Assembly (NCBI GenBank): GCA_005877345.1
Contig: VBPR01000194.1
Span: forward strand, 1 to 9,271
DNA: 9,271 nucleotides
Origin: Nitrososphaerota archaeon
GTDB taxonomy: Archaea; Thermoproteota; Nitrososphaeria; Nitrososphaerales; Nitrososphaeraceae
Direction of reading: 5' to 3'
Part shown: positions 5,273 through 9,271 of the stretch, piece by piece
Position numbering within the stretch: position 1 is the first letter of the stretch
How the letters are laid out: each line of letters starts with the position of its first letter
The notes under the pieces: generated by a model
The model's database searches: none
Told to the model about the DNA's origin: nothing
What the model saw: the letters and a program-made list of their open reading frames with translations, nothing else
Program-made: the position numbers and the translations under genes

Positions 5273-5338
5273 ACTATATTTTAGTCTATAGTGCTATATA
5301 TAGCAGTCTATATATTGGACTATAGTGATAACTATAGT
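5273..5338. promoter_or_regulatory. Divergent promoter and putative operator array
   Basis: The gap between the AbrB-like start (5270) and the zinc-ribbon start (5325) holds GCTATATATAGC at 5293-5304, a perfect 12 bp palindrome centred 28.5 and 26.5 bases from the two start codons. As a symmetrical TATA box it could direct leaderless transcription both ways. Around it are repeated boxes: the 8 bp palindrome ACTATAGT at 5319-5326 and 5331-5338 (12 bases apart), a near copy TCTATAGT at 5285-5292, and AGTCTATA at 5283-5290 and 5305-5312. The two ACTATAGT copies overlap the first codons of the zinc-ribbon gene, where a bound protein could block initiation. Confidence 0.55.
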
Positions 5339-5525
5339 ACGAGCCAACCATCCTTTTAGTACCTGTAAATCCTGCCGTAAGAAACTCGATTTATTTGAAA
5401 TGGTATCTTTTCAAGGTAACTATTGTAGAGAATGTGCTAATAGAATAATGAAGTGTTTGATTATTTGGTTATTGATATCAGTTGGACTTCTAGGCTTTAA
5501 CCTAGTTTTGATCTTATGGAATTAG
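5325..5525 (+). CDS. Small zinc-ribbon membrane protein
   Basis: 66 residues. The N-terminal half has two Cys pairs, CKSC (14-17) and CREC (34-37), spaced as in a zinc ribbon. The C-terminal half is one hydrophobic helix (about residues 44-64), so the ribbon is tethered to the membrane, probably on the cytoplasmic side. No named family is recognised. Start: GTG at 5325, matched to the TATA palindrome 21-32 bases upstream, which implies a leaderless mRNA. The potassium-channel gene follows after 28 bases on the same strand. A channel with its own zinc-ribbon tail next to a membrane-bound zinc ribbon suggests related work, but that is inference. Expression may be controlled by the divergent AbrB-like protein. 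Confidence 0.65.
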   Translation: MITIVRANHPFSTCKSCRKKLDLFEMVSFQGNYCRECANRIMKCLIIWLLISVGLLGFNLVLILWN

Positions 5526-5533
5526 ATATATTT
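5524..5533 (+). promoter_or_regulatory. TATA-like box of the potassium-channel gene
   Basis: AGATATATTT overlaps the stop codon of the zinc-ribbon gene and lies 21-30 bases before the ATG at 5554. The channel gene could therefore have its own leaderless transcript as well as being read from upstream. Confidence 0.4.
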
Positions 5534-5553
5534 GTGGGAATTCTAGTAAATTT

Positions 5554-6081
5554 ATGAGGAGTATCAAGTTCAATAAATTCCTACAATCAAACATGAACAT
5601 CATTATTCCGGTAATCCTTACTGGAGTAGTGATATTTGTTGGTGGTTTTGCTGAGTATCTGGCTGAATACAAACAGCCAGGAGCGAATATAACTAAATTT
5701 GGCGACGCCCTTTGGTGGCCTGTGATTACGATTACAACTGTAGGGTATGGCGATTATACTCCAATAACCCCCGTCGGGAGGATAGTAGGGACAATAGTAA
5801 TGTTTGCGGGCATTGGCATCGCTGTAACATTAGTAACCGTAATCACGCAGTCTAGGGTTCAGCGTATGCAGGAAAGATTGAAGTCAAAGACCGATGTTAA
5901 GGCTGGAGTATTAGCAAGTGAAATGAAGGCAACTATACAAGACAAAGTCGAGGGAATCGAGAAACTGACCGGCGAAGAGTTTGATGGGCTAATCGTCATG
6001 ATGAAGAGTTTACGTCTCACTCTACTTGAAGAGTCTAAAGAGGTTAACAAATGTCCAGAGTGTGGCAGCAGACTACTGTAG
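5554..6081 (+). CDS. Two-helix potassium channel, frameshifted at the C-terminus
   Basis: 175 residues as read. Membrane helix 1 is at about 16-36, the pore loop at 51-67 ends in the potassium selectivity filter TTVGYGD (61-67), and helix 2 is at about 74-98. This is the Ion_trans_2 (Kcsa/MthK-like) pore, expected to work as a tetramer for selective K+ passage across the cell membrane. No voltage sensor or RCK domain is present. After helix 2 comes a charged helical tail (100-165), then CPECGSRLL with Cys167 and Cys170, then TAG. In the +1 frame from 6077 the text continues with a second half-ribbon, KPKFCSNCG. The full ribbon pattern (CPxCG ... KFCSNCG) thus seems split by a one-base frameshift. 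The pore itself is intact, so a channel could still form. Confidence 0.92.
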   Translation: MRSIKFNKFLQSNMNIIIPVILTGVVIFVGGFAEYLAEYKQPGANITKFGDALWWPVITITTVGYGDYTPITPVGRIVGTIVMFAGIGIAVTLVTVITQSRVQRMQERLKSKTDVKAGVLASEMKATIQDKVEGIEKLTGEEFDGLIVMMKSLRLTLLEESKEVNKCPECGSRLL

Positions 6082-6124
6082 CAAGCCTAAATTTTGCAGT
6101 AATTGTGGATTTGGGCCTACTTAG
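6077..6124 (+). pseudogene. Out-of-frame second half of the channel's zinc ribbon
   Basis: In the +1 frame from 6077 to the TAG at 6122 the translation is CSKPKFCSNCGFGPT. Zinc ribbons of this class normally read CPxCG, then about ten residues, then KFCxxCG, so this is the expected completion of the CPECG at the end of the channel. A change of one base between about 6070 and 6080 would join the two. This may be a real mutation, a sequencing error or, less likely, programmed frameshifting. Confidence 0.7.
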
Positions 6125-6159
6125 TCATATTATATGTTCTCGTTTTGGATCTTCATCCT

Positions 6160-6246
6160 CTACCTATCCTGTCTCTTTATCATAAAGTAAATACCAGCCA
6201 CAGTCATGATCCCTATTGCTATTCCAATTAATTGGTAGAGTTCCAT
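6160..6246 (-). CDS. Possible 28-residue membrane protein
   Basis: The reading MELYQLIGIAIGIMTVAGIY (residues 1-20) followed by FMIKRQDR is a single hydrophobic helix ending in positive charges, like many tiny archaeal membrane proteins. The minus-strand sequence CTATTTATTTATG ends about 16 bases before the ATG and could hold a TATA box. A frame this short can arise by chance, so it is tentative. It follows the 97-residue ORF on the same strand after 29 bases. Confidence 0.35.
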   Translation of the reverse strand: MELYQLIGIAIGIMTVAGIYFMIKRQDR

Positions 6247-6275
6247 TGAACCTACGGCACATAAATAAATAGTAA

Positions 6276-6569
6276 TCAAAATTTTTTCTTAAACTTCTTT
6301 ATTTCTTCATAAAGTAAAATCTTAACAACAGGTATTTTGATTTTAATCTCATTTTCATGATTTGTTAGTTTTTGTGCGATTTTAGTCATTATGTTACTCC
6401 GATCTGGTTCTGCTAGCGGACTGTAAAAACCGACGTGATTAAATTCTTTAAGCCACTCAGTGAATAAAGATATGTTATAATAAAGATTAGAAAGTTCTTT
6501 TTGGGTTGTTTCACCATAATATGTTATTAATGCAGAATTTACAACGCTTTGATAATATTCCACACCCAT
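6276..6569 (-). CDS. Hypothetical protein, 97 residues
   Basis: The sequence has soluble, protein-like composition: NSALITYYGE, a helical stretch with LSNLYYNISLFTEWLKEF, then GFYSPLAEPDRSNIMTKIAQ and a very basic end (EEIKKFKKKF). No Cys or known motif is present and I do not recognise a family. The frame is open for ten more codons above the ATG, up to a TAA at about 6600-6602, but no other start codon lies there, and no TATA box is evident 25-30 bases before the ATG. Its 5' end abuts the cupredoxin pseudogene on the opposite strand, so it may be truncated. It is probably coding, with an uncertain start. Confidence 0.5.
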   Translation of the reverse strand: MGVEYYQSVVNSALITYYGETTQKELSNLYYNISLFTEWLKEFNHVGFYSPLAEPDRSNIMTKIAQKLTNHENEIKIKIPVVKILLYEEIKKFKKKF

Positions 6570-6572
6570 TGA

Positions 6573-6850
6573 AGTATTACTGGCGAAACCTTCGAATCCT
6601 TAGAAGGAACATTTGCAGTCGGTCCGCATATTACATATGAGATAACTAATGCGACATTGAAGGTGGGCGACAAAAACCCATGCTTACAATTCAAGGTGAA
6701 AGGGATTAATTTTAACACCTTTCTGCGACATTACTATGATTCAGTAATGCAGCAGGTACATTCAAGTATTATTGCACATTACATCCATACTTGATCAGGA
6801 TAGAGTATTGGATGCTAAATCTATGAATGAAATGCCAAAATCCGTATTAA
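6573..6850 (+). pseudogene. Decayed cupredoxin (blue copper) gene
   Basis: Three frames in turn carry protein-like sequence. Frame 1 (6573-6739, no start codon, preceded by TGA) includes GPHITYEITNATLKVGD and LQFKVKGINF. Frame 2 (6740-6799) reads FSNAAGTFKYYCTLHPYL, an amicyanin/plastocyanin-type copper site (C-T-x-H-P-x-M), with the usual axial Met replaced by Leu. Frame 3 (about 6799-6849) reads RVLDAKSMNEMPKS, then TAA, resembling the end of such a domain. An intact copper protein would need at least two frame corrections, and the N-terminal His ligand region was not found, so a deletion is also likely. Thaumarchaea carry many cupredoxins for electron transfer in ammonia oxidation. The cupredoxin call rests on frame 2; the link to frame 1 is weaker. 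Confidence 0.6.
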
Positions 6851-6880
6851 TTTAATGAAAATATTGGGTTTTATTACGAT

Positions 6881-6887
6881 AAAAAAA
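6881..6887 (-). terminator. T-run terminator of the phasin-like gene
   Basis: On the minus strand this is TTTTTTT, about 48 bases past the stop of the gene ending at 6935. A small AT-rich inverted repeat (TTAAT/ATTAA) lies between. It is consistent with an archaeal oligo-T terminator. Confidence 0.4.
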
Positions 6888-6934
6888 TTAAGAGTGGATA
6901 GATTAATTTTTATTAACCTATCACATTGTTGCGC

Positions 6935-7465
6935 TTATTCTCGTCTTGAACGTCTTTCGTATTCTCTTGAAAAGTCTCTTAAATTGTCTCTTGCAGTGTT
7001 TTCGAATGTATTTGCGACATTAGCACTCAGCCGTGAAAACTCTTTTGCGTTGTCTCTCACATGCTGTATTGAACTTTTCCATGCATCCATAGATGCAAAT
7101 AGATCGTTATTTGCTAATCTGGCTGCGGCTATTGTACTGTCTGTGATATTGCTTACTGCTCTTGCGTAATTTTCTGTAAATCTTTGTGGTGATACCCAAT
7201 AGGACGCATATGAATTTTGTACATTTTCAATATACGGAACCCATAAGGATTGCATTGAGTGGATAACTTCTTTTTGAGATTCTAGAAAATTGTCTGCTAT
7301 ATCTTTTGTTGCTTGAATGGTCTCTTGTTGATATTCGTTAACGGCTTTTGTAAACCGTGGAATTTCCTTTACTGCTTCATCTGTAGTCTTTTTAACTGTT
7401 GATTTTGTTTCGTCGAGAGCGAGATTGAATGTTTCTCTATTCTTTTCTTCTTTATTTGATGCCAT
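6935..7465 (-). CDS. Helical phasin-like protein
   Basis: 176 residues, almost entirely charged amphipathic helix with no Cys and no signal peptide. Residues 40-90 contain NEYQQETIQATKDIADNFLE, then SQKEVIHSMQSLWVPYIE, which resembles phasin-type proteins that coat polyhydroxyalkanoate granules (a long helix with an NFLE..K..I.S.QS.W pattern). The C-terminal part (95-176) continues as helix, with many Ala, Asn and Arg, and ends in a basic cluster (REYERRSRRE). Several Nitrososphaeria are believed to make polyhydroxyalkanoate, which would fit, but no synthase gene is in the window. The phasin label is therefore by resemblance only; another coiled-coil role is possible. The ATG at 7465 is supported by a TATA box at 7489-7496. 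Overlapping ORFs at 6855-7169 (plus) and 7369-7650 (minus) look like shadows. Confidence 0.85.
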   Translation of the reverse strand: MASNKEEKNRETFNLALDETKSTVKKTTDEAVKEIPRFTKAVNEYQQETIQATKDIADNFLESQKEVIHSMQSLWVPYIENVQNSYASYWVSPQRFTENYARAVSNITDSTIAAARLANNDLFASMDAWKSSIQHVRDNAKEFSRLSANVANTFENTARDNLRDFSREYERRSRRE

Positions 7466-7769
7466 GTTATTATATTACACACAACAGCATATATATGTTG
7501 GTAATAATTGGTATTTATTACCATTATAATCCCCACAGTGACTGCATTTTCCTTCTTTACCAATATGCCTTTCTCCGGACTTATCTGATAATTTAAAGTT
7601 GGCTTAAGAAAGCACTCACGAGAACGGGCTGAATACTCCTTTTTTAACACATAATTTTGATCAGAATGTCAGAGATTTGGCCAATTTCCAGCGTTTTTTT
7701 AACATTTTTGACCTTTATTTAAGTTAAAAGTGGCCGAATGAGTCCATTGATTATGGTCAATAATGCAAA
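7466..7769. other. Intergenic region with a possible gene remnant
   Basis: Apart from the promoter at 7489-7496, no sound gene was found. On the minus strand a frame open from 7603 to 7475 without a start codon reads KSGERHIGKEGKCSHCGDYN, including a CxxCG knuckle. A neighbouring frame upstream reads EYSARSREC. Together they could be a decayed zinc-ribbon gene, but the evidence is thin. T-runs occur at about 7639-7645 and 7694-7700. Confidence 0.3.
7489..7496 (-). promoter_or_regulatory. TATA box of the phasin-like gene
   Basis: CATATATATG (7488-7497) contains an alternating AT core that lies 24-31 bases before the ATG at 7465, giving a leaderless mRNA. Confidence 0.55.
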
Positions 7770-7964
7770 TTATATAAAAGTATAATAAATTGTTACAAAT
7801 ATTTTTATTGTTTTACAATATTTTAAGAATCTGGATAGACAATATTCATAATTTTTTCTGGTTGCGTCGGAATTAATCGAGTTTACAAAGTTAAAATACG
7901 GTTCTTGTTGTTGTTGTACCAGCATACTATTAAATTGAGAGATCTCTAATAAAAATAAATTCAT
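7770..7964 (-). pseudogene. Truncated tyrosine recombinase, N-terminal stub
   Basis: 64 codons. Residues 22-50, including FVNSINSDATRKNYEYCLSR and FLKYCK, match the start of the SAM-like core-binding domain of phage-type/XerC-like integrases, where a helix of the form S.aTrknY...L.rFl.yc is typical. After Lys51 the translation turns to unrelated AT-rich sequence (KIFVTIYYTFI) and stops. The rest of the core-binding domain and the whole catalytic domain with its R..HxxR..Y residues are missing, and I did not find them in other frames nearby. A QQQQ run comes from a TTG repeat. This is most likely the remnant of a mobile element's integrase; no tRNA or attachment repeat is visible beside it. 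Confidence 0.6.
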
Positions 7965-8038
7965 TTAACTAGTTTTATCTATAGTACTATCTTCCTTAAG
8001 GTAAATAAACTAAGACAAGATTTTAAGAATTAATTACG

Positions 8039-8200
8039 ATGGATAATACAGATTTAAAGATGGTTGTGGAAACCCCTGAAGAAAGGAGAAGAAGATTCCT
8101 CATAGAATTTGAAAAACCCTTCAAATGCGAGAAGTGTAACCAACGTTTCAAGAAGAAAAAATATCTAAAAGAACACAAAATAGAAGTTCATTCTTACTAA
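8039..8200 (+). CDS. Single C2H2 zinc-finger protein
   Basis: 53 residues. After a charged N-terminus (EERRRRFLIEFEK) comes FKCEKCNQRFKKKKYLKEHK, with His51 after it: C30-x2-C33-x12-H46-x4-H51, with the Phe and Leu core positions of a classical C2H2 finger. The finger fills the C-terminal half and is very basic, which suggests nucleic-acid binding, although one finger alone usually binds weakly. Small C2H2 proteins are known in archaea and their viruses; nearby recombinase debris makes a mobile-element origin possible (inference). The ATG is followed directly by the protein. An AT-rich TAAATAAA at 8002-8009 lies 30-37 bases upstream, slightly far for a leaderless promoter. Confidence 0.75.
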   Translation: MDNTDLKMVVETPEERRRRFLIEFEKPFKCEKCNQRFKKKKYLKEHKIEVHSY

Positions 8201-8312
8201 TTTTCTTCTACTTATCGTAGGTCATTTGAAGGAATTTCCAATTCAACTCACACTTACACCGACATTAGAAAATAATCAATTGGCCCTAATTAGCAATCAC
8301 CACAAAAAGTAA

Positions 8313-8320
8313 TTTATTAA
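8313..8320 (+). promoter_or_regulatory. TATA box of the adenosyltransferase gene
   Basis: TTTATTAA lies 25-32 bases before the TTG at 8345, so the mRNA should begin at or beside the TTG. This supports the non-ATG start. Confidence 0.5.
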
Positions 8321-8344
8321 GTCAACTAATATTTTATCTCAATA

Positions 8345-8920
8345 TTGAAAATTTACACTAAAACGGGTGACAAAGGAGATACAGGATTAATTGATGGGTC
8401 AAGGATTTCCAAAGCTGATTTAAGAATAATAGCATATGGAGAAGTTGATGAGGCTAATTCCCACATTGGATTGATAATTTCGAATATTGAAAAGAATTCG
8501 ATTTTCGATGATGTAAAAAAAATACTCTTAAACGTTCAACAAGATTTATTCGTTCTAGGTGCAGAATTGGCCAATCCGAATACTTTGAAAGATGATAATA
8601 TGTTAGTTAAAAGAGAGATGATTTCTACTATCGAGAAGTATATTGATAATTTTGAATTCGAATTGGCGCCAATATCAAATTTCATACTTCCCGGTGGATC
8701 CATTGAATCATCCTTATTACATATTTGTAGAACTGTCGTAAGACGTGCTGAAACATCTGCAGTAGCACTTGCTAAAGAACAAAAAATAAATCAGGAAATT
8801 CTTACCTATCTAAACAGAATATCAGATTTGTTTTTTGTTCTCGCAAGATTAACTAATAAGCGACAAAAACGTAATGATATCCCCTGGAAGTTAAATTCAG
8901 ATTCGAGTAGATTTAAATAA
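8345..8920 (+). CDS. pduO: Cob(I)alamin adenosyltransferase, PduO type
   Basis: 191 residues, the normal size for a PduO-type ATP:cob(I)alamin adenosyltransferase. The enzyme transfers the adenosyl group of ATP to reduced cobalamin to make coenzyme B12. Motifs in order: the N-terminal ATP loop YTKTGDKGDTGL (4-15), GEVDEANS (32-39), FILPGG (113-118), CRTVVRRAE (128-136) and YLNRISDLFFVLAR (155-168), all hallmarks of the trimeric helical-bundle family. The protein is complete and cytoplasmic. Thaumarchaea make cobalamin, so the function suits the organism; no other B12 gene is in the window. Start: the TTG at 8345 gives the family's usual N-terminus (MKIYTKTGDKG), and a TATA box sits 25-32 bases upstream. 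The 53-residue membrane-protein gene follows 30 bases downstream. Confidence 0.95.
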   Translation: MKIYTKTGDKGDTGLIDGSRISKADLRIIAYGEVDEANSHIGLIISNIEKNSIFDDVKKILLNVQQDLFVLGAELANPNTLKDDNMLVKREMISTIEKYIDNFEFELAPISNFILPGGSIESSLLHICRTVVRRAETSAVALAKEQKINQEILTYLNRISDLFFVLARLTNKRQKRNDIPWKLNSDSSRFK

Positions 8921-8950
8921 AAAACATACTGAAATTCTTACCGTTTAGAA

Positions 8951-9112
8951 TTGGAACAGACCCGAAATGTATTACTGTTGATTTTCATCACAACAATCAT
9001 GGCTTTAGTAACTAGTGCTTTATTATATTTTTTTGATCACTTATTTTCTAACCTCTTCCTTTCTGAATTTGCTTCAAAAATTCATAGTGTGGTTCAAATT
9101 ACAATTCGATAA
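8951..9112 (+). CDS. Possible 53-residue single-helix membrane protein
   Basis: Read from a TTG start, the protein is MEQTRNVLLLIFITTIMALV (1-20), continuing TSALLYFFDHLFSNLF and ending HSVVQITIR. One membrane helix (about 7-28) follows a short charged N-terminus. An in-frame TGA at 8930-8932 excludes a longer form; an internal ATG (8999) would cut into the helix. AT-rich sequence at the adenosyltransferase stop codon (8912-8926) could be its TATA region, about 25-39 bases upstream. No family is recognised and no link to B12 is implied. Confidence 0.5.
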   Translation: MEQTRNVLLLIFITTIMALVTSALLYFFDHLFSNLFLSEFASKIHSVVQITIR

Positions 9113-9271
9113 AAGTTGCAAGTATTACATCATATTAATAAGAATTAGAATTCACTACATAATATGAAATTAGAAAAAAACCAGTTACTCAACCTTGTAT
9201 CTTTTTTTAGGATTGTTTGTAATCTTAAAACAATAAAGCGATCGGGTTGGATTCACAAATCCAACATTACA
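9113..9271. other. AT-rich end region with a hairpin
   Basis: No gene is seen. A T-run lies near 9202-9208. At the window edge GTTGGATT (9246-9253) and AATCCAAC (9258-9265) form a perfect 8 bp stem with a four-base loop, possibly a transcript end for a gene beyond the window. Confidence 0.4.

Noticed and set aside
5140..5325. 61-codon plus-strand ORF
   Set aside because: It is the shadow of the AbrB-like gene on the minus strand, which shows a clear domain pattern.
6855..7169. 104-codon plus-strand ORF
   Set aside because: It lies opposite the phasin-like gene and its Ser/Leu/Ala-rich translation is what the complement of that helical protein would give.
7369..7650. 93-codon minus-strand ORF overlapping the phasin-like gene
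   Set aside because: It overlaps the gene's start and TATA box in another frame and has low-complexity Lys/Gln content; part of it may be a remnant, but it is not a sound gene.

Overview
The window looks like chromosomal DNA of an archaeon, most likely an ammonia-oxidising Nitrososphaeria (Thaumarchaeota) of the Nitrososphaera/Nitrosocosmicus type. This is inferred from AT-rich DNA, TATA-like boxes about 25-30 bases before start codons (leaderless mRNAs) with almost no Shine-Dalgarno sites, frequent TTG and GTG starts, exported proteins with many N-glycosylation sequons, and protein types that I associate with that group. No rRNA, tRNA or CRISPR array was seen.

Layout. 1-1194 (minus): 5' part of a roughly ten-helix membrane protein that runs off the left edge. 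1334-2071: exported tryptophan-rich protein. 2307-2750: UspA-type stress protein with a TTG start. 2751-4216: mostly non-coding, with two related 68-70 bp stem-loop elements, two possible relics of them, a duplicated promoter block, a further hairpin RNA candidate, and one small Cse60-like gene on the minus strand. 4217-4591: small exported alanine/lysine-rich protein. 4767-4907: 46-residue Cys/His protein, followed by a run of hairpins (4960-5092).

5112-6124 is the most interesting gene group. A 52-residue AbrB-like protein (minus) and a 66-residue zinc-ribbon membrane protein (plus) diverge from a 54 bp gap. A perfect 12 bp palindromic TATA sequence lies midway between the two start codons, beside repeated ACTATAGT boxes. 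A two-helix potassium channel follows; its C-terminal zinc ribbon is cut in half by a frameshift.

6160-7964 mixes small minus-strand genes with decayed ones: a tiny membrane protein, an unknown 97-residue ORF, a cupredoxin pseudogene broken by frameshifts (plus), a phasin-like helical protein, and the N-terminal stub of a tyrosine recombinase. 8039-9112 (plus) carries a single C2H2 zinc-finger protein, a PduO-type cobalamin adenosyltransferase and a one-helix membrane protein.

The genes do not form one pathway. Clear themes are very small zinc-binding proteins (four intact, plus the broken channel tail), leaderless promoters, and gene decay next to a recombinase remnant, which suggests an accessory or plastic region. 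Family assignments come from reading motifs by eye; no database search was run.
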